Shown here one piece after another: positions 17,181-25,493 of a DNA stretch of 46,120 nucleotides. The notes beneath the pieces are model-generated. The model did not search any database. It had not been told where the DNA came from and saw only the letters and a program-made list of their open reading frames with translations. Within the stretch, counting starts at the first letter, position 1; every line of letters begins with the position of its first letter. Origin of the DNA: Paludibacter sp. (GTDB lineage: Bacteria > Bacteroidota > Bacteroidia > Bacteroidales > Paludibacteraceae); the NCBI GenBank assembly GCA_028691965.1, contig JAQUYE010000014.1, positions 1 to 46,120 on the forward strand, given 5' to 3'. Made by a program: the position numbers and the translations under genes.

Positions 17181-17906
17181 ATGAAAACCTATCATTTTAG
17201 CAGTGTAATGGTGCTGCTTTTCGTTGCTTTTGCAAGCGTTAGTTGCAATGAAGCCTCCGCCGTTGTGGGCAGGGGAGCAATACGTACTGAAACCCGCGTA
17301 GTTTCAGCCTTTTCGTCGATCGACCTTCGTTCGCACGCCAGGGTGGTAATCAAAAAAGGGGATACTTTTAAGGTGGAAGTAAGTGATTATGAAAACCTGC
17401 TGCCTCATATCGAAATTAAATCGGACGGGAAAACACTAACCGTTGATTCGAAAGGAAGCGTTAATATTATTAATAGTAAGACATCGATCGACATTACTAT
17501 GCCCGACCCTTTGTACCAGATTGCTATCCAGGGTAGCGGCGATTTTTATGTCGACTCGCCCTATAAAGATCTCGAAAGCATCTCCATTGCGGGAAGTGGC
17601 AATGTAACCAGTGATGTTCCGATGGAGCTGAACGAGCTGAAAGTTAAAATAGCAGGGAGTGGCGACGTAGCCTTAAAGGGTAGTGCCACAAAAGTAAATG
17701 CGACTATTGCCGGTAGTGGGAATATTTACCTGTCGCGACTGGCTGTAGGGGAAGCTGAATGCCTGATACTGGGAAGTGGCGATATCGAGATTAAAGTACT
17801 GAACAACCTGAATGCTAAAATTAACGGCAGTGGTGATATTCGTTACTCCGGAAATCCTGCATCGGAAATTAGAGTAAACGGAAGTGGTAAAATAGAAAAG
17901 ATTTAG
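17181..17906 (+). CDS. Head-GIN domain (DUF2807) putative surface lipoprotein
   Basis: 241 residues. The signal region (MVLLFVAFASVSC) ends at Cys22, a loose Bacteroidota lipobox. The rest is a DUF2807 beta-helix with Gly-Ser-Gly turns at regular spacing: QGSGDFYV, AGSGNVTS, AGSGDVAL, AGSGNIYL, LGSGDIEI, NGSGDIRY and NGSGKIEK, seven turns over about 110 residues. The first part (VVSAFSSIDLRSHARVVIKKGDTFKVEVSDYENLLPHIEI) is the standard head. Family knowledge: these are annotated as putative autotransporter-adhesin heads, but the function is unproven. It is divergent from a GntR/ABC operon that ends in another protein of this style. Confidence 0.9.
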   Translation: MKTYHFSSVMVLLFVAFASVSCNEASAVVGRGAIRTETRVVSAFSSIDLRSHARVVIKKGDTFKVEVSDYENLLPHIEIKSDGKTLTVDSKGSVNIINSKTSIDITMPDPLYQIAIQGSGDFYVDSPYKDLESISIAGSGNVTSDVPMELNELKVKIAGSGDVALKGSATKVNATIAGSGNIYLSRLAVGEAECLILGSGDIEIKVLNNLNAKINGSGDIRYSGNPASEIRVNGSGKIEKI

Positions 17907-17932
17907 CACGAATGCTAAAGCTTGTATAAAAG

Positions 17933-18019
17933 CGGAAAGTCAGGGATTCGAACCCTGGGTACCCTCACGAGTACATCGGTTTTCGAGACCGACCCGATCG
18001 ACCACTCTGGCAACTTTCC
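17933..18019 (-). tRNA. tRNA-Ser (anticodon CGA)
   Basis: On the minus strand the 87-nt gene starts GGAAAGT and pairs with ACTTTCC, with discriminator G. The anticodon stem TCGGT/ACCGA encloses the loop CTCGAAA, anticodon CGA. A long variable arm (GTACTC/GGGTAC) and the T-loop GGTTCGAATCC are present, all diagnostic of tRNA-Ser. The CCA end is not encoded. It reads the UCG codon. Confidence 0.95.
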
Positions 18020-18030
18020 TTTTCGGTGTG

Positions 18031-18061
18031 CAAATGTAGCATAATTGACCCGATTTGCAAA
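18031..18061 (-). promoter_or_regulatory. Promoter of tRNA-Ser (TTTG-N19-TACATTTG)
   Basis: Read on the minus strand, TTTG (18061-18058) and TACATTTG (18038-18031) are 19 bp apart, and the tRNA starts 12 bp further on. This is a textbook Bacteroidota sigma-ABfr-type promoter. Confidence 0.75.
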
Positions 18062-18080
18062 CAGATTCCCAAAATTTATT

Positions 18081-19301
18081 TTACGGTTTCGGTTTCAGGC
18101 GATCGCGCATATCGAGTTTGAAATCAACACGCTTGCCGTCGCGCATAAACAAGAGATAGAGGGGCTGGCGCGACGCTTTTTGGAAGATGCCTCTGATTTC
18201 GCTTAACTTCATGGCAAACACGGCATCACTGTTGATGCCAATCAGCTGATCGCCCGGTTGCACTCCGGCGAGGGCTGCCGGAGAATCTTTCCAAACAGCT
18301 GTAACCTCAAAACCCGGCAAGGGGGGCTGTGATTGCATTAATTCTATTCCGGATACATTATATACAAAGGGTGCTTTGAAATAGCCGTTCGGTTTGAAGA
18401 AGATACGGTTTCGATGCAGGTCGAATATCAGGTTGAAGCGCGACAGCAACTCACTACCTATGGTTCCGTCGCGGTCGGACCGCCGTATCACTTCGGCCAC
18501 CACAGCCGAATCGGGAAAGGCTACGATGGGATTGGTAAAACAGTATTCTCCCAGGCAAATCTGAGGGATGCGTGCCAGATAGCCATTCACATCACCACTG
18601 AAACCTGCCCCGATGCGGGCATAGACTTTCGGACCGGAAATATCGTCGGCATTGTTATTCACAGTCAGGAACCAGGCATTCAGCAAGGCACCTGTATCGA
18701 TAAACATTTTTATTTGCCGTAGCTTCATCGACGAATCGAAAAGGGTCATCGGAAGGTAGAGTTTGTTACCCTCGTTAATCAACTTTCGCTCGTGGTAGTT
18801 GTTGGGAGGCTGGTAGCTGGCCGTGTCGTAGAAGATAAGCCGGCGACGGGTATAATTCACCTCCACCACATATCCCTGCAGGATATCCACTCCCAGCAAA
18901 CCATTTATTCTTCGTCCGTTTAGTTCGGAAAGCTGCAACACATCCTCTTCGAGCACCATCACCAGTCGATCCGGGAAATCAAGTTTGCCCAGCTGCAAGC
19001 TGTTCTTTTCACTTACAAGGCCTTTGACTTCGAGTCCGGTTCCCAGTCCGAACACCGGCATCTCCCTTCCGGTTTCGAGTACGAGCTGATCGGTACTATC
19101 CAGGTGAGTGATGATGGTATTGCGCACTCCGGTATCAAAAATTAAGGACAAGGGGAGGGAGCCGTTGACACTGGCCCTGATAATAATATAGCTACCCGAC
19201 AACTCGAAGGGTACTGTCGCAATTTTTCGTGCGGCCGTTACTTCAACAGAAGCCGGATAGATACAAATCAGTATGAATATCCTGAGAAGGGATTCTTTCA
19301 T
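18081..19301 (-). CDS. Secreted retropepsin-like aspartyl protease with C-terminal PDZ domain
   Basis: 406 residues from the ATG at 19301 (MKESLLRIFILICIYPASVE, signal peptide); a start 11 codons upstream is possible but breaks the signal shape. Two aspartyl-protease lobes are visible: FDTG in SLIFDTGVRNTIITH (about residue 55) with LLGVDILQGYVVEV, and IDTG in MFIDTGALLNAWFL (about residue 200) with IGSELLSRFNLIFD. Having both catalytic DTG motifs in one chain means it need not dimerise. The last 90 residues are a PDZ domain (VTAVWKDSPAALAGVQPGDQLIGINSDAVFAM). Likely periplasmic or surface; the target is unknown. It is on the same strand as the broken esterase gene upstream but separated by about 100 bp. 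Confidence 0.85.
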   Translation of the reverse strand: MKESLLRIFILICIYPASVEVTAARKIATVPFELSGSYIIIRASVNGSLPLSLIFDTGVRNTIITHLDSTDQLVLETGREMPVFGLGTGLEVKGLVSEKNSLQLGKLDFPDRLVMVLEEDVLQLSELNGRRINGLLGVDILQGYVVEVNYTRRRLIFYDTASYQPPNNYHERKLINEGNKLYLPMTLFDSSMKLRQIKMFIDTGALLNAWFLTVNNNADDISGPKVYARIGAGFSGDVNGYLARIPQICLGEYCFTNPIVAFPDSAVVAEVIRRSDRDGTIGSELLSRFNLIFDLHRNRIFFKPNGYFKAPFVYNVSGIELMQSQPPLPGFEVTAVWKDSPAALAGVQPGDQLIGINSDAVFAMKLSEIRGIFQKASRQPLYLLFMRDGKRVDFKLDMRDRLKPKP

Positions 19302-19398
19302 GGCGCCATTTAACTCGTAAAAATAACGTGACAATGAGCGATTTAGTTCACCCTTCCCGGGTATTCAGGCAGAAATAACAAGTCTTAATAAACTGTAG

Positions 19399-21114
19399 TT
19401 ACTTCATCTTTACATCATCAGTAACTTCGGCCAGGAGGTACACAAACTGTTCATCCCACAGCAGCCTGCAATAGCCGCTCAGGTCGGTGGGAGTTACATT
19501 GGTTCCCACCAGCAGGTTTTCGGCTTTAAAAACAGCATTGCGCTCATCGTTCCAGATAGGATCGATAGTACCGTCGATGACCGGCACAGTTGCTGGTTTA
19601 AATATCTTTGCTGTCGGATTTTTAACCGTAAAGCTAACCACATTGGAGTAGCCCACCAGGTTTTCCTGATCCACGGCTTCGGCCGATATGTTGTAAATGC
19701 CGGCAGTAAGATTGGTGAGGTGTAGTTCAAACGGGGCTTCGCTGAGTTCGCCCAGCTTCGTATTATTGTTATAGAACATCACTTTTACAAGGTTATTATC
19801 GGCATCGGTAACGGTGGCACGTACTGTGATGGTAGCCGGAGCATCGAGTACCGCTCCGGACACCGGCTCAGTGATATTCACCTTCGGGGCATTCGGATTG
19901 GCGGCCTGTTTCCAGGCATTGATCCATTTATTATAGTCAACATTCGGAAACTCGTGCACCCTCAGCGTGGTATTTATATCTTCTTTACCGAACAGAAACT
20001 TATCCACAAACGCAGTAACTTCGGGATAGGAAGCAGTTGGCAGGGAACAATGGTCGTGTCCCGACCGGAACGAAAAGCCAAAGCGATCGGCAATTCCAAA
20101 GAATTTATACACCTCTTCGGCAGCGCGGCAGGAAACATAGCCTGATTCATCGCCCAGCCACACAAAAGGAGGATTGCCGAGTACCAGCAAGGCTCGGGGC
20201 ACTATCATAGCCATCAGTTCGTGATGATCGTAGGGTAAGGTACCTACACGACCGTCAAAATTGGTCTTCAGACTCTGCATAAACCACGAGTAATTAGTAT
20301 TACCCAGTTTTTCCACCTCGCCGATGGTTTAGGAAACGCGCCATGCATTTACTCCTCCACCACCCGATTCCTGTGCAATGGTAAGTGCGATGCGTTCGTC
20401 GAGTGCCCCTGCAAACAAGGCCATTTTGCCGGCATAGGAACATCCGGTAACAGCAAGGCGTTTGGGGTCGGCCTTCAGCTGGTCTTTTACCAGGTGAATA
20501 CCGTCGATCAGGCGACTGATTCCCCACGACCAGGCACTATAATTACCCACGTGGGTAAGGTTGGGATACAGTTTATAATAGGGATCGGTCATTGTACGAT
20601 TGCTCGTCTGACTATACGTCACCACCTGATTGTGCATGAAAGCTATTCTGATAACATTTTCGAATAAGGAAGCAGGCAGACTACCGGTACCGCTGTTCAT
20701 TCCGATGACCACCGGAAAGGGTCCCTCCCCGGCCGGAATAGTTACCGACGAAGTAAGAGTAAGCGTTTCCCCGTTTTCGGTAACGGTTACCGTCAACACA
20801 TTATTATCGAAGCCGGCTGTAACGGAAGCCGGTGCCGGGGGTTTTACCCCTATTTCATAATTCTCGATTTCAGCCTTTATTTCGTTTCGTCGGCACTCCC
20901 ATTCCGAAAACTCAGTAACACGACCGGATCCATCCGACCAGCCAAAGGGGTCGGGCAGCATCTGATAGTTAGCCAATGCAGATGGATGAGGCAAAGCAGG
21001 TTTTTGACAAGCCGATCCGGTATTCTCTTTGTCGTACACAAAGGGTAACTGAGCCGACAGTTGTAAATTGAATGTGATGAACGCCACAAGGGCTGAAAGT
21101 AGAACGTGTTTCAT
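19399..21114 (-). pseudogene. Glucuronoyl esterase-like gene (CE15) with in-frame stop and truncated C-terminal domain
   Basis: Reading from the ATG at 21114 gives signal peptide MKHVLLSALVAFITFNLQLS and a CE15-type alpha/beta hydrolase: nucleophile Ser226 in GCSYAGK and Glu249 in QESGGGG. Codon 262 is TAA (20331-20329) after NAWRVS. Reading simply continues in the same frame with TIGEVEKLGNTNYSWF, HHELMAMIVPRALLVLGNP and the catalytic-His loop SGHDHCSLP near residues 353-355. After the esterase come a bacterial Ig-like domain (about 390-480) and the first 60 residues of a CBM9-like domain (PVIDGTIDPIWNDERN ... FVYLLAEVTDD) that stops early at 19399; no continuation is seen in any frame downstream. 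Family knowledge: CE15 enzymes cleave the ester linking glucuronoxylan to lignin. With separated catalytic residues it is probably inactive, unless the stop is a sequencing error or is read through. Confidence 0.8.
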
Positions 21115-21165
21115 AAAGAACAGGATTTAAAGTTTATAGAGTAGGGATGTAAATAGTGATGAAGG

Positions 21166-21194
21166 CAAATGTAGTCGGTTATGGACAGAACAAA
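21166..21194 (-). promoter_or_regulatory. Promoter of the broken esterase gene
   Basis: On the minus strand TTTG (21194-21191) and TACATTTG (21173-21166) are 17 bp apart, slightly short of the usual 19-20. It lies about 50 bp before the ATG. The promoter looks intact although the gene is broken. Confidence 0.45.
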
Positions 21195-21321
21195 TCATTC
21201 TATTGTATCAATTTTGTTTTGTAAGGAGTACGTAAAGCTCAGGATTGTAACAAATTGTTTTCCAATAGTAACATAGGCATATAAAGTCACTTGAAAAACC
21301 GCTGTATCACGCAACTAATTT

Positions 21322-21352
21322 TTTGCTTTTTCAACATATAGTTGTACATTTG
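21322..21352 (+). promoter_or_regulatory. Promoter of the T9SS-protein/FISUMP operon
   Basis: TTTG at 21322-21325 and TACATTTG at 21345-21352 are 19 bp apart, an exact match to the Bacteroidota layout. The first gene starts at 21444, leaving a leader of about 85 nt. Confidence 0.7.
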
Positions 21353-21443
21353 TCAGCCAAATAGCAGCACCTTATATATTCGCTAACATCGACTATTGCG
21401 TGCTACACTATCTGACTAACATACCATTTCAACATTAATTAAT

Positions 21444-21974
21444 ATGATTCTAAAAAAAATCGCAGGCAGTTTAGTTGCATTTTTAATCTTCAGTAGCGTA
21501 GGATTAAATGCACAGAATCTGACAGTGGTGGAAAAAGGAGGTAATACAACTCCGATTGCCATTACCAGTATCAGATCCTTAACTTTTCCTTCCGGAAATT
21601 TAAACATTAATTTAAAAGTCGGAACCCCTTTATCTGTATCCTTATCAAAGGTTAGTGGAATACAATTATTCACGGTCACCGATCCCGGTGTTATTACTGA
21701 TGTGGAACTTCCTACTCAACCTGCAGCAGGTAAATTGCACCTCTACCCTAACCCGGCTACCGATTTCGTAACCATCAACTTTGCATCGAATGTAGATTCG
21801 GACATCGATTTAAAAATAATTTCACTTGAGGGACGGACAGTTTATACACAAAAGTTATCCTCTGCTAAAATCCTTCACACCATTGATGTATCCTCCCTAA
21901 CCAACGGGATTTATGGGGTATATCTTCACAATGGGGTAACTGTTTACTCAGGTAAATTCTTAAAAACCAACTAA
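21444..21974 (+). CDS. Small secreted protein with type IX secretion (type A) C-terminal sorting domain
   Basis: 176 residues. Signal peptide MILKKIAGSLVAFLIFSSVG to LNAQ. Residues about 25-80 are a beta-rich module (VVEKGGNTTPIAITSIRSLTF ... VSLSKVSGIQLF) resembling the N-terminal module of the next gene product. Residues about 100-176 form a type A sorting domain: LHLYPNPATDFVTINF, LKIISLEGRTVYTQKL, IDVSSLTNGIYGVYLHNG and a Lys-ending YSGKFLKTN. Family knowledge: T9SS takes such proteins across the outer membrane, and the sorting domain is removed on attachment to the surface. The next gene starts 12 bp downstream, so the two are one operon. There is no catalytic domain; a structural or adhesin role is possible. 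Confidence 0.85.
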   Translation: MILKKIAGSLVAFLIFSSVGLNAQNLTVVEKGGNTTPIAITSIRSLTFPSGNLNINLKVGTPLSVSLSKVSGIQLFTVTDPGVITDVELPTQPAAGKLHLYPNPATDFVTINFASNVDSDIDLKIISLEGRTVYTQKLSSAKILHTIDVSSLTNGIYGVYLHNGVTVYSGKFLKTN

Positions 21975-21986
21975 CGATCTACTTCT

Positions 21987-24644
21987 ATGAAAAGAATATT
22001 AACTACACTTTATATAGCACTGTTTACAGTTGTAGCCATGCTTGGGCAGGACTCCATATACGTATATAAAAACGGAGTTGTAAACCAGACCATTCCCACA
22101 GCCACAGTCGACAGTTTATCTTTTTCAGCAACTTCCGACTCAATCTTCTTTACTAAAGATGACATTGTAACTACCAAACTGGCCATTGCCGACTTGGACA
22201 GCATCTCGTTTCTACCTCCGATTCCTCCGGGAGCGCATGTAGATATCGATGGCAACATATATACTACGGTAACTATCGGTACTCAAACCTGGATGGCGGA
22301 AAACTTAAAAACCACCCGGTATCGTAACGGGGATGCTATACCTCATATAACAGATAATACAACATGGGGTTTGCAAACTGCAGGTGCTTATTCAAATTAC
22401 AATAATGATCCTGCAAAAGGAAACACTTATGGACGAATGTATAACTGGTTTGCAGTGGACGACAGCCGGAATCTTGCACCTGCAGGCTGGCATATACCCA
22501 ACAAGGCTGAGTGGGAGACTTTGCATAACTATTTAATTGCCAATGGATACAATTATGATGGCAGCACTACTGGCAACAAGGTTGCAAAAGCACTGTCGGC
22601 AAAAAGCAACTGGAGAAGTAGTAGCAGAGCTGGTGCACCCGGAAATAATTTGTCGACAAACAATTCATCTAATTTCAACGGACTGCCTGGTGGTGGACGA
22701 TACGGGACCCACGGAATCTTCTTCAGTGAAACAGAAGTGGCTTATTGGTGGGTAAAAGAACAAACTACCAATGTTGAAGCAAATTACAGAGGGATAATAT
22801 ATGAAAATAATTTCTTCCAGACTTATGTAACTTTAAAACAGGCAGGATTTTCTGTGCGCTGTATAAAAAGCGACTTACCAACAATTTCAACAGGCAATGT
22901 GATAAATATTGAACTGTCATCTGCTGTAGGAGGTGGCACAATTAGTTCTGACGGTAATGACCTTATTTCTTTACGTGGAATTTGCTGGAATACTACAGGT
23001 AGTCCGACCATGATCAACGATAAATCCATCGTACAGGGAACTACAGGATCATTTAGCAGCTCCATCTCCGGGTTAGAACCCGGCACTTCTTATTACGTGC
23101 GTGCATTTGCAGCCAATAGTGTGGGTATAGCCTACGGAGAAGAAGTTATCTTTACTACTTTAGCAACTATTCCTACCATTACTACTACTGAGCTTTCTGA
23201 AATTACATCAACTTCTGCTATAAGTGGTGGAAATATCTTAACTGATGGAGGTGCTGATGTAACTGCAAGAGGGGTTTGCTGGAGCACAAGCGAATTACCG
23301 ACCGTGGCCGACAGTCTAACAACCGATGGCGCTGGTACCGGTGAATTTGTCAGCACCATTACCGGACTGAATCCGGGTACAACCTACCATGTTCGTGCTT
23401 ATGCAACTAATAGTGAAGGTACAGCTTATGGTGAAGAATTCACGTTTACCACACTCGATCTGCCGATTGTAACTACAAGTCCTGTTACAGAAATTACCGA
23501 TTCAACGGCAATCAGCGGTGGAGAAGTTACTGCTGATGGCGGAACTGAAATTCTGGCCAGAGGGGTATGCTGGAGCACTTCCGAAACTCCGACAATTGCC
23601 GATAGCATCTCAACAGATGGTGTTGGAGTGGGAGTTTTTGTTAGTAACTTGACAGGACTGGAACCGGGTACTAACTATTATGTAAGAGCTTATGCGACTA
23701 ATAGTGTCGGTACTGCATATGGAGAAATAGTTGCATTCACCAGTCTGTCGACTCTTCCAACCATTACTACAGCTTATATTACACAGATAACTGATAGTTC
23801 AGCTTTGAGTGGAGGTATAATCACTTCCGACGGCGGTGCAGGTATTATGGCAAAGGGTCTTTGCTGGAGTGTCAACGAAAATCCAACAGTAACGGATAGC
23901 ATTACTATTGAAGGTGAAGGTCCGAATCCATTCACAAGTACGCTGACCGATTTGAACCCGGGAACTACCTATTATGTAAGAGCCTACGCAACAAACACGG
24001 TAGGTACTGCCTATGGTGAACAACTCTCATTTACAACCATTGACATACCAACGGTTGTAACGGGTATAGTTACTGAGATTACGGATTCATCAGCACTTAG
24101 TGGTGGAGAAGTTACTGCTGATGGTGGTGCAGAAATCCTGGCGAGAGGGATTTGCTGGAGTACGGATCCTATACCTACTATTTCAGATAGCACCACCACT
24201 GATGGTGTAGGTCTTGGCGTATTTGTAAGTTCACTAACAGAGTTGGAACCTGGCACTGTCTATTACGTTCGGGCATACGCTACTAATAGTGCCGGTACAG
24301 CCTATGGTGAAATACTTCAATTCACAAGTCCGGCTATTCTTGCTACTGTAATAACTGTCGAAGCAACTGAGATTACAGATACTTCGGCAGTAAGTGGGGG
24401 TATAATCATGGATAACGGTGGTGCTGAGATAGTGACAAAAGGAGTTTGCTGGAGCACGAACGAAAATCCGACACTTCTTGATAACTTTACAACCGACGGC
24501 ACCGGAATGGAACCTTTTACAAGCTCATTAACCGGTTTAACTGCGAATACAGTTTATTTTGTACGCTCGTATGCAACCAACAGTATCGGAACTGTTTATG
24601 GGAATCAGGTAACCTTTACAACACTTGAAACTCCTCAGGAATAA
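21987..24644 (+). CDS. FISUMP-domain surface protein with six Fn3-like repeats
   Basis: 885 residues. Signal peptide MKRILTTLYIALFTVVAMLG, then a small beta module (residues 22-77: IYVYKNGVVNQTIPTATVDS ... IADLDSISFLPP). Next is a FISUMP domain (Fibrobacter succinogenes major paralogous domain, about 85-295) with IGTQTWMAENLKTTRYRNGD, AYSNYNNDP, YGRMYNWFAV, LAPAGWHIPNKAEWETL, GLPGGGRY and GFSVRCIK. Six Fn3-like repeats of 97-98 residues start at residues 297, 395, 492, 590, 687 and 785; each has a GICWST-type strand, a LxPGTxYYVRAYATNSxGTAYG strand and an FTT end. No type IX sorting domain is visible at the C-terminus (ends TTLETPQE), unlike its operon partner. Likely exported and surface-associated; the role is unknown. 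Confidence 0.88.
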   Translation: MKRILTTLYIALFTVVAMLGQDSIYVYKNGVVNQTIPTATVDSLSFSATSDSIFFTKDDIVTTKLAIADLDSISFLPPIPPGAHVDIDGNIYTTVTIGTQTWMAENLKTTRYRNGDAIPHITDNTTWGLQTAGAYSNYNNDPAKGNTYGRMYNWFAVDDSRNLAPAGWHIPNKAEWETLHNYLIANGYNYDGSTTGNKVAKALSAKSNWRSSSRAGAPGNNLSTNNSSNFNGLPGGGRYGTHGIFFSETEVAYWWVKEQTTNVEANYRGIIYENNFFQTYVTLKQAGFSVRCIKSDLPTISTGNVINIELSSAVGGGTISSDGNDLISLRGICWNTTGSPTMINDKSIVQGTTGSFSSSISGLEPGTSYYVRAFAANSVGIAYGEEVIFTTLATIPTITTTELSEITSTSAISGGNILTDGGADVTARGVCWSTSELPTVADSLTTDGAGTGEFVSTITGLNPGTTYHVRAYATNSEGTAYGEEFTFTTLDLPIVTTSPVTEITDSTAISGGEVTADGGTEILARGVCWSTSETPTIADSISTDGVGVGVFVSNLTGLEPGTNYYVRAYATNSVGTAYGEIVAFTSLSTLPTITTAYITQITDSSALSGGIITSDGGAGIMAKGLCWSVNENPTVTDSITIEGEGPNPFTSTLTDLNPGTTYYVRAYATNTVGTAYGEQLSFTTIDIPTVVTGIVTEITDSSALSGGEVTADGGAEILARGICWSTDPIPTISDSTTTDGVGLGVFVSSLTELEPGTVYYVRAYATNSAGTAYGEILQFTSPAILATVITVEATEITDTSAVSGGIIMDNGGAEIVTKGVCWSTNENPTLLDNFTTDGTGMEPFTSSLTGLTANTVYFVRSYATNSIGTVYGNQVTFTTLETPQE
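22875..24629 (+). repeat. Six tandem 291/294-bp repeats encoding Fn3-like domains, with an ABAB duplication
   Basis: Units start at 22875, 23169, 23460, 23754, 24045 and 24339. Units 3 and 5 share GGEVTADGG-EILARG and DGVG-GVFVS; units 4 and 6 share GGII and NENPT. Each pair is 585 bp apart, so a two-domain block was duplicated. Units 3 and 5 are also close at DNA level (for example gtggagaagttactgctgat in both). Confidence 0.85.
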
Positions 24645-24666
24645 GAACCAGTAAGGATTCATAACC

Positions 24667-24714
24667 AAAAAGTGGCAGTCCGGAGAATAAAACTCCCGGC
24701 TGCCACTTTTTTTG
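24667..24714 (+). terminator. Terminator after the FISUMP gene
   Basis: aaaaagtggcag and ctgccacttttttt form a long stem around a short loop, with a T-run on the plus strand and an A-run upstream that would also serve the minus strand. Confidence 0.85.
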
Positions 24715-24810
24715 TTTCATGAATTCAATCAGTATATGCTTGAAAAATTTACTTTTTTTGCTTTCTACTGATATAATTTTTCTGTTTAAAATTTCGCTAA
24801 ATAAGGCAAT

Positions 24811-24851
24811 ATTAGCCACAATTGTGCAATTATTAACCACATTTGTGCAAT
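24811..24851. repeat. Two 20-bp operator-like repeats, 21 bp apart
   Basis: attagccacaattgtgcaat (24811-24830) and attaaccacatttgtgcaat (24832-24851) differ at two positions. The first holds the perfect palindrome cacaattgtg. The 21-bp spacing places both on the same face of the helix, about 20 bp before a TATCTTTG box. Confidence 0.6.
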
Positions 24852-24871
24852 TTTCATCCTAAAAGCTACGC

Positions 24872-24879
24872 TATCTTTG
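24872..24879 (+). promoter_or_regulatory. Possible -7 box (TATCTTTG) in the gene-poor region
   Basis: The box matches the consensus exactly but lies only 5 bp before the ATG at 24885, and no TTTG sits at the ideal upstream distance. If real, transcription would start at or near that ATG. Confidence 0.3.
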
Positions 24880-25493
24880 TGCACATGATTATAAAGCTCG
24901 TAATACTGTTTTTTATTCTGGCTGTTGAGATGGTTCTTAACTACAGATTGGATGTTAGCTCCGGGTTGGAATGCGGGCTTAAGGTGTATTCGTTGGTAGT
25001 GGTCGATGAAATAAAGGTTCTAAACGCTGATGAGTCAAGATTATGGCATGTATCTATGCTATTAAAGGATAATACACTTAAGCAATTAAAGCATTCGTTT
25101 CCAGTTTCAATTCAAGCACCTCTCTGTACATATAAATCGGCAGATCCGGGTACAACTACCTCCGCGTCAAAGCGTTTCCTCTTGATATATTTAACAGTGC
25201 TTGTTTCATGCCAATTATGTTGGAATTTTCCAGCTGTTTGTTGCCATCACTTTTGGTTATCTATTAGGCTATTTCCGACAACTTGCAGTTCCGACAGGGT
25301 TAACCATTTTATTCAGCAGCTTTAACCAGATCCTTTCGCAGCATTACCTAAAACTACTAAATCCCGCTAGCATATCGGTATTGAGGTTTTATTGTCATGC
25401 TATTTGGCTAATTTCAAACCAGTCGTACAAACTAAGTTGTTCTGAGGTTTTAACCTGATCGTCGCGATCTACACATCAAAGTCTTTTTAACCA

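Larger units (their letters stand above)
21115..21443. other. Divergent intergenic region with two promoters
   Basis: This 329-bp AT-rich stretch lies between the broken esterase gene (minus) and the T9SS-protein gene (plus). It carries one Bacteroidota promoter for each direction (listed separately). No open reading frame with coding character or RNA gene is visible in it. Confidence 0.6.

Noticed and set aside
20329..20331. Frameshift in the esterase gene
   Set aside because: Both halves are in the same frame; only a TAA codon separates them, so it is a nonsense change and not an indel.
24885..25325. Functional small membrane protein
   Set aside because: After the first 20 residues the frame loses protein-like order and overlaps a second weak frame (25201-25458); I kept it only as part of a gene-poor region.
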